64,000 nucleotides of DNA from Paenibacillus_L residui (lineage in GTDB: Bacteria; Bacillota; Bacilli; Paenibacillales; NBRC-103111). This document shows positions 1-7,919 of this stretch, piece by piece. The stretch's first letter is position 1, and every line of letters starts with the position of its first letter. A program made the translations under genes and the position numbers. The notes beneath the pieces are model-generated. The model had not been told where the DNA came from. It was given only the letters and a program-made list of their open reading frames with translations, and searched no databases. The stretch covers positions 90,854-154,853 of the forward strand of contig NZ_JBHTIU010000001.1 of assembly GCF_042677205.1 (NCBI RefSeq), given 5' to 3'.

Positions 1-458
1 AACTGCCGGAAATGGAAGTCGGAGACAACGAACAAATCGACGGGAAAGCCTTTGTCAATCATTTGAACAAGGGAGGAGGTATACTCCGATTGGGGCAGCA
101 ATGTCAGCTCCACTCGGATGAAAGGGTGAAGGGATTCGTATTGCCGGATCAAATGCTCGATAATCGGAATCTCGTAAGAGCCGGAAAACCAGTATAAATG
201 AATAACGGTTCGCTCCACCTGATCCGACGGCGGCTTGACGCGGTTCCCCTTGCCCGCAATTTTTTCGATTAGCCCCTCTTCCACTAAAGCAGCCAGTACT
301 TTTCGCACGGAAACCCTGCTTAGACCGTATTTCTGGCTTAGCGTATTTTCAGGCAGAATGAATTCGCCCGGCGGGATCGATCCGGTCAAGATCTCATTCC
401 GCAGCTCGTTTTCAAATTTGGCGTAGCGCTCTTGAAACAGATTTCTTCTTCGTAGCAA
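1..458 (-). CDS. GntR-type regulator fused to a solute-binding domain, partial (3' end outside window)
   Basis: The 152 visible codons begin with a winged helix-turn-helix of the GntR family (roughly residues 8-72, with LSQKYGLSRVSVRKVL as recognition region). They continue into the start of a periplasmic-binding-protein-like domain (IEHLIRQYESLHPFIRVEL, then VDLFVVSDFHF). There is no signal peptide, so the binding domain should sit in the cytoplasm as an effector sensor. The start is TTG at 458, chosen because AGGAG lies 9 nt upstream; no ATG fits. The architecture matches the complete protein at 5327-6721. The C-terminal two thirds lies beyond base 1, so the ligand class cannot be judged. 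Confidence 0.8.
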   Translation of the reverse strand, partial: MLRRRNLFQERYAKFENELRNEILTGSIPPGEFILPENTLSQKYGLSRVSVRKVLAALVEEGLIEKIAGKGNRVKPPSDQVERTVIHLYWFSGSYEIPIIEHLIRQYESLHPFIRVELTLLPQSEYTSSLVQMIDKGFPVDLFVVSDFHFRQ

Positions 459-542
459 TATGAACCGCTCCTATTTCAACTTACTAATCAGCTCGCAGGT
501 CAAACCGTACCTTCTTGGTTATGTATATATCTTTAATATCGT

Positions 543-584
543 AAAAACAGGAGGAAGTGCGGATTTGCACGTCCCCCTGTTTAT
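543..584 (-). terminator. Rho-independent terminator after the ceramidase-like gene
   Basis: On the minus strand a long stem (AAACAGG-GGA-GTGC pairing with GCAC-TCC-CCTGTTT) is followed by a short T run. It lies 30 nt past the stop of the gene ending at 616 and would end the 3817-616 operon before the GntR gene. Confidence 0.75.
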
Positions 585-615
585 GATCACGTCAGAATTA
601 TCCGTATATTCTATT

Positions 616-1917
616 CTATACATATTTCACTTTGTTGACAAGACTAGCTGCCGCTTCCTTGATCCGCCCCTCCACGCAAGGGTGGAAGGCGGAGGGCAAT
701 CCGAAATAAACGGCGGACTCCCCACCCTCATAGCCTCCCTCTTCGACCTGGATGGCTGTTGGAATGTAACCGATCATTCCATTGCAGTAGGCCAGAGGGA
801 GTACTGTCCCGGAGGAAAATTGCTTAATGAATAAACCATATTCAACAACGATCTCCCCGTTCATCGTCAGGAAGGAAAGTCCGTCTGCGATCCTGACAAT
901 CTGGAGCGATAGCGGGATTGTCGGCTGATTCCGTCCGGGATGCTCCCTGAGCAGCCGGCTCCAATCGCCCCAGACTCCGCCCTCCGCCGCTTTGGCCGCC
1001 AGTTCTTCGGCATCCGGCAGCCGCCTGAACGGTAGTTCTACGATATGGGCGAAGCTCGCAAGGCTATATTGCTTAAGCGGGTTCATAGGTCTTCCGAGTA
1101 CCCGGAAGACTTCATCGCTAAGCTGCCGGCCGAGCCTGCCTATATCCTCCTCGGTTCCCCTGTAGAACCTGTCTTCCTCGATCAGTGCGGGACGGATGTC
1201 CCCGCAGCAGCCCTGCAGGAAGGAGGCTATGGCGCCGTCCTCCAATTCTCTCTCGATATTTTCCATAGCGGCTCCCGGAAATTCGGAAGTCACCCGGTTA
1301 TCTCCTGTTGTCGTTGAATGGCAAGTATAGTGGAACATGACGCCTTTAACCTTATTGTCCTCGGTCGTATAACGGATTACGGTTACCTCCGGATCGATAG
1401 GCCCTTGCGGATTGGGAGCCATAACTATCCTGCCGTCCACTTCTTTACGCCGATTGATCCCGATTCGGCAAGCTCCGCTGCCCTTTGCCGCCGTAACGGG
1501 CTCCAGGCCGGCATAGGCCTGCCCGATTCCAGCCAGCAACTGCTCCTCCATCCATTCCACATAGTCCGAATCCATTGGACCTAACGCCGGAACAAAGAGC
1601 CGGGTCGTTTGCGGCCCTCCATGGGTATGACTTGCATGAAGAATGACCTCTTCGCGTTCGAGCCCCCAGCGTTCTTTCAGCTTGCGGTAAAGCGCGTCCA
1701 TCCGTTCCGTACCCCACCAAATCAGATCGGCCTGGACCAGTAGGGATTGACGCTGCCGGCCTTCCCCGTCTGTCTGACGGAAAGCCCAAACTCTCAGGTA
1801 TAAACGCCGCGCAATACCGTCAAAGTTCCCTTGACGGTGGGCAAAGCCGGATAGCGGAACCGGATGGGGCGGAGTGATGTCCGTCTTGGCTGTTCCCAGC
1901 AGAAGCTTCCCGGTCAT
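616..1917 (-). CDS. Neutral/alkaline ceramidase N-terminal-domain protein (nucleophile replaced)
   Basis: 433 aa resembling the N-terminal zinc hydrolase domain of neutral/alkaline non-lysosomal ceramidases, but without the C-terminal domain of true ceramidases (usually above 650 aa) and without a signal peptide. Metal-site motifs are present: HASHTHGGP at 94-102 and FHYTCHSTTT with His200. The motif that carries the nucleophilic Ser in ceramidases (GDVSP) reads GDIRP here, with Arg242 at the Ser position, so ceramide hydrolysis is doubtful. It overlaps the upstream oxidoreductase by 4 nt (ATGA), so it is the last gene of a three-gene operon with sugar-type enzymes. A role on a small carbohydrate or cyclitol is more likely than on a lipid; the substrate is unknown. 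Confidence 0.75.
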   Translation of the reverse strand: MTGKLLLGTAKTDITPPHPVPLSGFAHRQGNFDGIARRLYLRVWAFRQTDGEGRQRQSLLVQADLIWWGTERMDALYRKLKERWGLEREEVILHASHTHGGPQTTRLFVPALGPMDSDYVEWMEEQLLAGIGQAYAGLEPVTAAKGSGACRIGINRRKEVDGRIVMAPNPQGPIDPEVTVIRYTTEDNKVKGVMFHYTCHSTTTGDNRVTSEFPGAAMENIERELEDGAIASFLQGCCGDIRPALIEEDRFYRGTEEDIGRLGRQLSDEVFRVLGRPMNPLKQYSLASFAHIVELPFRRLPDAEELAAKAAEGGVWGDWSRLLREHPGRNQPTIPLSLQIVRIADGLSFLTMNGEIVVEYGLFIKQFSSGTVLPLAYCNGMIGYIPTAIQVEEGGYEGGESAVYFGLPSAFHPCVEGRIKEAAASLVNKVKYV

Positions 1918-2948
1918 ATCCAGTCCTTGTCCCGGGTAATTTCTTTGCCCAGCCGGGAGGATTTGTAGATGGCTTCCACCAGCTCCACAGCTCTTAAGCC
2001 GTCCTTCCCGGGAACGGCCACCTCGCGGCCCGTCTCAAGCGCTTCAATGACATCGGTCAATTGTAATCGATGGTATAAGTTCGAAATGCTTTTCGGATCG
2101 GCTACCCCTCCGCCGGAGCCGGATTCCGTTATCTCCGACGGCTGATCCACCCCTTCTACGGTCCAATGCTTGATGGACGTTCCTTCGATTTGGATCGAGC
2201 CCCGATCGCCGTACAACGATAAGGCAGGCTGAAATCCAGGTTTGATGCTGGTGGATGCCATAATGGTGCCGAACGCCCCGTTCGCGAATTTGATGATGGC
2301 GAGACCCATGTCTTCCGCTTCCATTCGGTGCGTCTGGGTAGCTATCTGGCCGTAGACCGAGCTGACTTCACCCGCCATCCAAAGCATCAGGTCTATGGAA
2401 TGAATTCCTTGGTTCATCAGCGCTCCGCCGTCCTCCGAGATCGTTCCCCGCCAATCCGCCGAATCGTAATATTCCTGAGTCCGGTAATAAGGGGCCGTAA
2501 TTTGTACCAGGAGCAGTTTACCGAGTTTCCCTTCGGCCACTACCTGCTTCACCCATTGATGCTGAGGCTCGAACCGCCTCTGGGAAATGACTGACAATAT
2601 TAACCCCTTGTCCTCCGCCAGCCGGACCAGTTCTTCGGCCTGTTGACTCGTCATCGCGATCGGCTTCTCCACGATCAGATGCTTGCCCGCCATCAGCACT
2701 TCCTTACCGATGGATGCATGGGTTCCGCTGCTTGTCGTCAAGCAGACTATGTCTACCCCCGGATGATCGAGGAGCTGTCTGTAATCGGTTGTCCAATCGC
2801 AGCCTTCCCGCTCCGCCACTTCCTTGGCCCGATGCTCCTTACGATCCGAAATAGCAATCAGTTCAGCTTGTTCGATCTCGCGTATGGCATTCATGTGAAA
2901 ATCGGCGACACTTCCGCAGCCGATCAGTCCGAATCCCCAGCGTTTCAA
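1914..2948 (-). CDS. Gfo/Idh/MocA family NAD(P)-dependent oxidoreductase
   Basis: 344 aa. The N-terminal Rossmann domain has GLIGCGSVADFHMNAI at about residues 7-22 and the family EKP motif (LIVEKPIAMTS, near residue 97), whose Lys takes part in catalysis. The C-terminal alpha/beta domain is typical of sugar or inositol dehydrogenases. It overlaps both neighbours by 4 nt, so the three genes are translationally coupled. The family oxidises or reduces a hydroxyl of a sugar, sugar phosphate or cyclitol. The substrate cannot be read from sequence, but the nearby DegT aminotransferase suggests that a ketone made here could be aminated. Confidence 0.88.
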   Translation of the reverse strand: MKRWGFGLIGCGSVADFHMNAIREIEQAELIAISDRKEHRAKEVAEREGCDWTTDYRQLLDHPGVDIVCLTTSSGTHASIGKEVLMAGKHLIVEKPIAMTSQQAEELVRLAEDKGLILSVISQRRFEPQHQWVKQVVAEGKLGKLLLVQITAPYYRTQEYYDSADWRGTISEDGGALMNQGIHSIDLMLWMAGEVSSVYGQIATQTHRMEAEDMGLAIIKFANGAFGTIMASTSIKPGFQPALSLYGDRGSIQIEGTSIKHWTVEGVDQPSEITESGSGGGVADPKSISNLYHRLQLTDVIEALETGREVAVPGKDGLRAVELVEAIYKSSRLGKEITRDKDWI

Positions 2949-3817
2949 TCGATACCCGCCTCCTTCAAGAGCTTCTTAAGCGCTGCCAATGTCATCGCCG
3001 TGCCGTCCTTGGCCGTGCCTCCCTCGGGAACATAGTGTGTTTCGATAGTAAACAACCCGTCGTAGCCATCCCGCTGCAGAGCACGGAACTGCTCCAGGAA
3101 AGGAACCTTCCCCGATCCGATGGGAACACACTTCGATTGGCCTTCCGGAGTGATATAGGCATCCTTCAAATGAACATGCGCAAGCCCGTCCTTGACCGCA
3201 TTATAGCCTTCCGGGAAAGATGGCCTTCCGCCGTATTCCTCATTCCCCGGATCCCATAGCACCTTCAAGCTGGGGGAATTAACCTTGGCCACGATGCTTC
3301 CAACCTCGCTGGCAAATCCTCCGTTACATGCCGGTTCGTTCTCCAGCAGCAGCATAATGCCTGCCTTGCCGGCAATTTCCGCCGCTTTGCGCAGGTGGTC
3401 TACGATTTCCAGCTCGTAACGGGCAGGCTCCTCCTCCCGCCAGAAAGAGAAGATGCGGATTTTATCGGTACCCAGCAGCCGGCAAATCTCGATCGCCCGA
3501 TCCAGCTTGGCGAAATGGGCCTCCACTGTTTCCTCCTGCTGTCCGAAAGTGTCTCCGGATGCCACGGGCCGGGCCGGGTCCAAAGCACATTTGAAAAGGG
3601 GAGAGGCGATCGCAGATACGAACAGTCCGCGTTTCTCCACTTCCTCTTTAACTGTAGCCACTTGCTCGTCCGACAATTGGGAAACGTTCTTCCCGTCAAC
3701 CATCCGGACCTCCACATGAACCAGCTTCTGCTCCGCTATCCAATCCAGAGCTTCGGTGAAATTAGCCGACACTTCGTCCGTCAATACTCCCAAACGGTTC
3801 AATACCATTGCTCTCAC
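2945..3817 (-). CDS. Sugar phosphate isomerase/epimerase (xylose isomerase-like TIM barrel)
   Basis: 290 aa TIM-barrel protein of the AP-endonuclease-2/IolE-like family. Expected metal and catalytic positions are visible in LLLENEPACNG, VLWDPGNEEY, AHVHLKDAY and LFTIETHYVPEGG. It is the first gene of a tight operon with an oxidoreductase and a ceramidase-like protein (4-nt overlaps). A 106-nt gap separates it from the aminotransferase stop at 3924, so it may have its own promoter or be read through. The family isomerises or dehydrates sugars and keto-inositols; the specific reaction is unknown. Confidence 0.85.
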   Translation of the reverse strand: MRAMVLNRLGVLTDEVSANFTEALDWIAEQKLVHVEVRMVDGKNVSQLSDEQVATVKEEVEKRGLFVSAIASPLFKCALDPARPVASGDTFGQQEETVEAHFAKLDRAIEICRLLGTDKIRIFSFWREEEPARYELEIVDHLRKAAEIAGKAGIMLLLENEPACNGGFASEVGSIVAKVNSPSLKVLWDPGNEEYGGRPSFPEGYNAVKDGLAHVHLKDAYITPEGQSKCVPIGSGKVPFLEQFRALQRDGYDGLFTIETHYVPEGGTAKDGTAMTLAALKKLLKEAGID

Positions 3818-3923
3818 TCCTTATTCTCGGCGACCAGAAATCGTATCTGTGACCTATCGTATAGAGTCGCACGTTGTTCTAACCAAATAGTACCATGACC
3901 GTCAGCGCCTTGCCATATAAAGA

Positions 3924-5123
3924 CTAAACAGACAGGCAGGACTGCATTACCTTCCGGACGCCATGGGCAATGTCCTGAATATCCTGTTCGTCACCGAGAA
4001 GCATATTCTGAACTATCCACAGCACTTCCTTCTCGCTGGCTTTCTCGCTGACCGGGCATGAGAACTCGCGCCGCTCTCCGGTCCACTTTTCAATTTCCGC
4101 CAGCACCGCTTTATTTTTGTTTAAAGGAACATAGCCGGCAGCTACCGGAATTCCTTCCGCATTAAGCTTGGCGATCACATCCTCTTTGGAGATGCGGTCG
4201 GTCAAGCCGGAAGCGATTTTGAACATATACAGATGATGCGCGTGGGTAGTGATCCTCGGGTCTCTCTTGAACACTTCCACACCTTCGATGTCCTGAAGCA
4301 GCTCCGTAAGCAGGGCGGCATTTTTCTCGCGGAGGGCAATTTGTTCATCCAATCGCGTCATCTGGCCCAGCAAGATCGCAGCCTGAAATTCGGTCATCCG
4401 CAAGTTCCAGCCGATATGCTCATGCTGATACCAGGCGCCATCGCGAACCCGCCCCACATTAGAGAGGGACCAGGCCATATCCGCAAGCTCCTCGCTATTG
4501 GTCAGAATAATACCGCCTTCGCCCGAATTGATATTTTTACTGGATTGGAAACTGAAGGTTCCCAAATCGCCGATCGCTCCTACCCCGACATTTTCCCATC
4601 GCGCTCCCACCGCCTGAGCAGCGTCCTCGATCAGCTTCAACCGATGCTTGTGCGCGATCTCCTTCAGCCGGGTCATGTTCGCCGGAGCTCCTGCAATATG
4701 AACCGCGATAATTGCTTTCGTCTTGTCCGTAATCGCCGCTTCCACCTTATCGGGATCCAGCAGCAAGGTCTCCGGATCGACATCGACAAACACCGGGATA
4801 GCTCCGAACATCAATGCAGAGGAAGCGGTTGCAATAAAAGTGTACGGCGGCATGATGACCTCATCTCCCGGCTGCACCCCGGCCGCCTGCAGCGCCACGG
4901 TTATCGCTACGGTTCCGTTGACTACCGTAACCGCATGCTTGGCATCATGATAAGCCGCGAATTTCTCTTCCAGCTCGGGAAGCTTGATACGGCCGGTGCC
5001 CCCCCATTTGCCCGAGTGAAGCACCTCCAGCAGCAGCTGCTGTTCCAGCTCGCCATAAATAGGCCATTCGGCAAACGGCTTGGTTCTGACCGGAGTTCCT
5101 CCATCGATCGCTAATTTTTCCAT
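3924..5123 (-). CDS. DegT/DnrJ/EryC1/StrS family PLP aminotransferase
   Basis: 399 aa, full length for the family. The PLP Lys is Lys196 in SFQSSKNINSGEGG; the Asp that contacts the pyridine nitrogen is in KLIEDAAQAVG. These enzymes transaminate keto-sugars or keto-cyclitols, usually from glutamate or glutamine. It is transcribed away from the GntR/solute-binding fusion gene at 5327, sharing a 203-nt regulatory region with it. A second, clearly different DegT member lies at 7920-9176, so the region encodes two distinct amination steps or two substrates. Confidence 0.88.
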   Translation of the reverse strand: MEKLAIDGGTPVRTKPFAEWPIYGELEQQLLLEVLHSGKWGGTGRIKLPELEEKFAAYHDAKHAVTVVNGTVAITVALQAAGVQPGDEVIMPPYTFIATASSALMFGAIPVFVDVDPETLLLDPDKVEAAITDKTKAIIAVHIAGAPANMTRLKEIAHKHRLKLIEDAAQAVGARWENVGVGAIGDLGTFSFQSSKNINSGEGGIILTNSEELADMAWSLSNVGRVRDGAWYQHEHIGWNLRMTEFQAAILLGQMTRLDEQIALREKNAALLTELLQDIEGVEVFKRDPRITTHAHHLYMFKIASGLTDRISKEDVIAKLNAEGIPVAAGYVPLNKNKAVLAEIEKWTGERREFSCPVSEKASEKEVLWIVQNMLLGDEQDIQDIAHGVRKVMQSCLSV

Positions 5124-5219
5124 TCCAATCCCTCTCTTCAGGAATTATAATAAGATATAGGTATGATACATGTAACTACATTAAAGCACAATAACATCCA
5201 TATTTCCAGTATTTTTGTC

Positions 5220-5229
5220 GAAACGTTTC
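5220..5229. promoter_or_regulatory. GAAACGTTTC palindrome in the divergent promoter region
   Basis: A perfect 10-bp palindrome with central CG, between the aminotransferase start at 5123 and the regulator start at 5327. It resembles LacI/CcpA-type operators, but the flanks do not complete a good cre consensus, so the binding protein is unknown. Confidence 0.35.
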
Positions 5230-5254
5230 TAACATTTCTCCAAATGATCAACTT

Positions 5255-5267
5255 ATCCAACCTGTAT
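5255..5267. promoter_or_regulatory. Candidate operator ATCCAACCTGTAT upstream of the GntR/SBP gene
   Basis: A 13-bp imperfect palindrome (arms ATCCA/TGTAT around ACC), about 12 nt before a TATAAT at 5280-5285. Two close copies lie at 11985-12008 at the start of the 11.9-7.9 kb operon. The shared motif makes it a candidate site for the fusion regulator encoded directly downstream; this is inference. Confidence 0.4.
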
Positions 5268-5279
5268 GTCATCTCATGC

Positions 5280-5285
5280 TATAAT
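5280..5285 (+). promoter_or_regulatory. -10 box of the GntR/SBP regulator gene
   Basis: TATAAT 42 nt before the start codon at 5327. No good -35 is visible at normal spacing, which suggests a regulated promoter. The same string GCTATAATGAAGCC recurs in the promoter of the sensor kinase gene near 60936. Confidence 0.5.
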
Positions 5286-5326
5286 GAAGCCAAACCCATT
5301 TCTATAATAGAAGGAAGATCAGAGCG

Positions 5327-6721
5327 ATGAGGAGAGAAAATGAATTTCTTTATTCGCAGTTAGCCAATATTTTACGGGAGCAGATTTGGTCGGGCTTCAT
5401 TAAACCCGGACAATATCTGATGTCCGAGAACGAGCTGTGCAAATATTACGGAATGAGCCGCACTTCCGTGCGCAAATCGCTGGAGCAGCTCGCCAAGGAA
5501 GGGCTGGTTATCAAACGCGTCGGCCAGGGTACGATAGTGGCGCCCGACTTGAAAATTCCTGAGAGCAAGCAGAAGGTTCTGCGAATTTTAGCCACATCCC
5601 CTTCCCATTATATTGAGCACTGCATGCCCTATGTCCTAGAAGAATTCAAGAGACGCTACCCGAATGTGGAAGTCAAGCTGTTGAACTTCCCCACCCCCGA
5701 TTTCTGGGAGTCGGTTCGTGCCAGCAGCGAGCTGGGAATGAAGCCCGATCTGTTTTTTGTCACCAACCGGCAATTGGCGGAGCTGGAAAACCCGGAGCTG
5801 GTCCTTGATCTGAGCGATGTGCTGAAGGACAGCCTGCCGTCCATTTATCCGAAGCTGATTGAAGCGTTCCGCACGGGAGACAGGCTGACGGCCGCGCCCG
5901 TCACTTTCTCAACGGTTTATTTGGCCTACAACCCGCAATTGTTCGAGCGTTACGGCGTCCCCGCACCCACCGCGAACTGGACCCGGGAAGACTTCATGCG
6001 GACAGCCCGACAACTGACGCTGGATACCGATGGAGACGGAATTGTCGATCAGTACGGCTTCTCTTTGTCTTCCTCCATAAGCCGTTGGCCGGTCATTGCC
6101 ATGCAAAACGGGGTATTCTTCAACGAGGAAACCACTAAGGAAGGGCTCCTGCGGACACTCCAATTTCTGCACGATATCCTGTTCCGCAACCGTTCCGCTT
6201 CACTGTACCAGTTTTCCCGGCTGTTGAATTCCGAGGCTTTCGCCATGCAGAAAGCGGCAATGATTCTGGCCACCTCGATTGAACTGGCCGGGCTGCGCAG
6301 TCTTCCGCTCCCGTTCGAGCCGTTGGTCGCACCGCTGCCGTTCGGAGAATGCAAGTCTACGCTTCTGGTGTCCAACTCCCTGCTTATTCCGGCGGATGCC
6401 GGAGACAAGGAGCTTGCCGTCGAATTTTTGAAAACCGTTTATTCAGCCGAGCTTCAAGAGCAAGTAGGCCGCAGCACCGGATTTCTATCGGTCTTCGAGC
6501 CGGTTAATCGCAAGCTGTGGGACAAGTCCTATCTGGAATCTTTGAATATGACCGGTGACCAAATCAATCACTCATACTTTTTGCACGAGCTGTTCGCGGA
6601 TTATAACCTGATTGAAGAGCTCGAAGCCGAGATGGAGATGTTCTGGGCGGGAATGGAATCCGCCTCCTCTTTCGCGGCAAGGCTGTATGAAATGATCAAA
6701 ACCCGGGATCACGAGCTGTAG
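5327..6721 (+). CDS. GntR winged-helix/extracellular-solute-binding fusion regulator
   Basis: 464 aa. Residues about 8-72 are a GntR DNA-binding domain (ENELCKYYGMSRTSVRKSL, then GLVIKRVGQGT). The remainder is a family-1 solute-binding-protein fold (KVLRILATSPSHYIEH, FKRRYPNVEVKLL, QLTLDTDGDGIVDQYGFS, the latter typical of sugar-binding lipoproteins). There is no signal peptide or lipobox, so the sugar-binding module was probably recruited as the intracellular effector domain of a transcription factor. It is divergent from the aminotransferase gene and convergent with the hydrolase gene (12-nt gap). It probably controls the surrounding carbohydrate enzymes. Confidence 0.88.
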   Translation: MRRENEFLYSQLANILREQIWSGFIKPGQYLMSENELCKYYGMSRTSVRKSLEQLAKEGLVIKRVGQGTIVAPDLKIPESKQKVLRILATSPSHYIEHCMPYVLEEFKRRYPNVEVKLLNFPTPDFWESVRASSELGMKPDLFFVTNRQLAELENPELVLDLSDVLKDSLPSIYPKLIEAFRTGDRLTAAPVTFSTVYLAYNPQLFERYGVPAPTANWTREDFMRTARQLTLDTDGDGIVDQYGFSLSSSISRWPVIAMQNGVFFNEETTKEGLLRTLQFLHDILFRNRSASLYQFSRLLNSEAFAMQKAAMILATSIELAGLRSLPLPFEPLVAPLPFGECKSTLLVSNSLLIPADAGDKELAVEFLKTVYSAELQEQVGRSTGFLSVFEPVNRKLWDKSYLESLNMTGDQINHSYFLHELFADYNLIEELEAEMEMFWAGMESASSFAARLYEMIKTRDHEL

Positions 6722-6733
6722 GGCTGCAGCAGA

Positions 6734-7768
6734 CTAGCTCTGCCGCAGCCACCGGTCCAGAAAGCGGTAAGCCAGCAGGCGGATTTCGTCCGGGAAATCA
6801 TGTCCGGAATTCCCCATTAACGAGACAAACCGCTCCTTCGCCCCCAGCCAAGTATAGAGCTGATCCAGCTCGCCCATCGCCTCCAGGATCGGCTTCCAGT
6901 GAGGGAAGATTCGGTCCTGCTGGGCACTCCAATTGAAGAACGGCACCGGGGCGGCCAATGCGGCAATTTCGTGAAATTCAAATGGCACTTGGCCCCGCTC
7001 CACCTCATCGGATATGACCGGCAGGTGGGAGAACCAGTCCCTCCGTCCCCAGCGATGCGTCTCCTCGTCCCCGGTGAACGTACTGAAGCCGCAGCTGCTG
7101 ACGACCGCCTTCACCCGTCTATCGACCCCGGCGAGAAAAAAGGCATTGTAGCCTCCGAGCGAATGGCCGATAGCCCCGATGCGTTCCCCATCCACGAATT
7201 CCAATGATGTCAGTAAATCCAGGCCATATTGATGGTCCAGCATCATTTTGCCCACCGCGCTCCACTCGTTATGCCGCTCATAGAATGGCGCTGTTTGATA
7301 AGCCTGGCTTCCGGCATAGATCCGTTCCCCTGCTGTAATTGTATCGGGCGCAAGAACTACGTATCCCCGCGAAACCAGCTCCAGCCCGTAGCGTCTTCCC
7401 TCCCTGCCGCTCAAGGTCGCTACATCGTCCTTGCCTTCCGGCGCAGTGGGATGCAGGGCTAACACGGCGGGATATCGTGCGCCGGGGCTGGGAGAAGACT
7501 GATGACCCGGAATTAGCAGATAGGCCGGCACCCGGTCGCCATCTGCCGTCCGATAGGTAAGATGCAGCCGGATATGATCCGGCTCCTTACTTTCGGACCG
7601 TATTTCATACTCTAAGCCCTCTCTGTTCGGCAGGCCTCCGACCACCTCCATCCAGCGGGTATAAATTTGGCTGCGCTTCTGCTGCCATTGTTCCGCCGTC
7701 TCGATCTGATCCAGCAAATGTGGAATGCCGGATGAATTCAATTCGGAAAGCTCGTATCCATGCTTCAA
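6734..7768 (-). CDS. Alpha/beta hydrolase (acetyl-xylan-esterase/dienelactone-hydrolase type)
   Basis: 344 aa, cytoplasmic. The nucleophile elbow is GHSLGGYNAFF, with Ser near residue 203. Candidate acid and base are Asp in AQQDRIFPHW and His in GNSGHDFPDE. Start is TTG at 7768 with AAGGGGGA 6 nt upstream. It converges on the GntR/SBP gene, and a GC-rich inverted repeat without a T run spans the junction at 6722-6751. A deacylation or ester cleavage step on a sugar derivative is plausible from context; the substrate is not evident. Confidence 0.8.
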   Translation of the reverse strand: MKHGYELSELNSSGIPHLLDQIETAEQWQQKRSQIYTRWMEVVGGLPNREGLEYEIRSESKEPDHIRLHLTYRTADGDRVPAYLLIPGHQSSPSPGARYPAVLALHPTAPEGKDDVATLSGREGRRYGLELVSRGYVVLAPDTITAGERIYAGSQAYQTAPFYERHNEWSAVGKMMLDHQYGLDLLTSLEFVDGERIGAIGHSLGGYNAFFLAGVDRRVKAVVSSCGFSTFTGDEETHRWGRRDWFSHLPVISDEVERGQVPFEFHEIAALAAPVPFFNWSAQQDRIFPHWKPILEAMGELDQLYTWLGAKERFVSLMGNSGHDFPDEIRLLAYRFLDRWLRQS

Positions 7769-7865
7769 AATAAATCCCCCTTGTAAATAGGCTATGCGAT
7801 CGTCTAGATGACAAGAAAAGGTGCCGTTCCGGACTTCTGTTTCCCGGATGAGAATTCTCTTTTAT

Positions 7866-7897
7866 AGGAAAAGCCTCCAGGAGGACCTGAAGGCTTA
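7866..7897 (-). terminator. Rho-independent terminator of the 11.9-7.9 kb operon
   Basis: Minus strand reads AAGCCTTCAGG, TCCT loop, CCTGGAGGCTTTT. It lies 23 nt past the stop of the second aminotransferase gene and separates that operon from the hydrolase gene. Confidence 0.8.
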
Positions 7898-7919
7898 ACC
7901 CAAGTGTTGGGGATCACCG

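Noticed and set aside
4233..5114. Plus-strand frame antisense to the DegT aminotransferase
   Set aside because: No ribosome binding site or domain; opposite strand carries a clear PLP enzyme.
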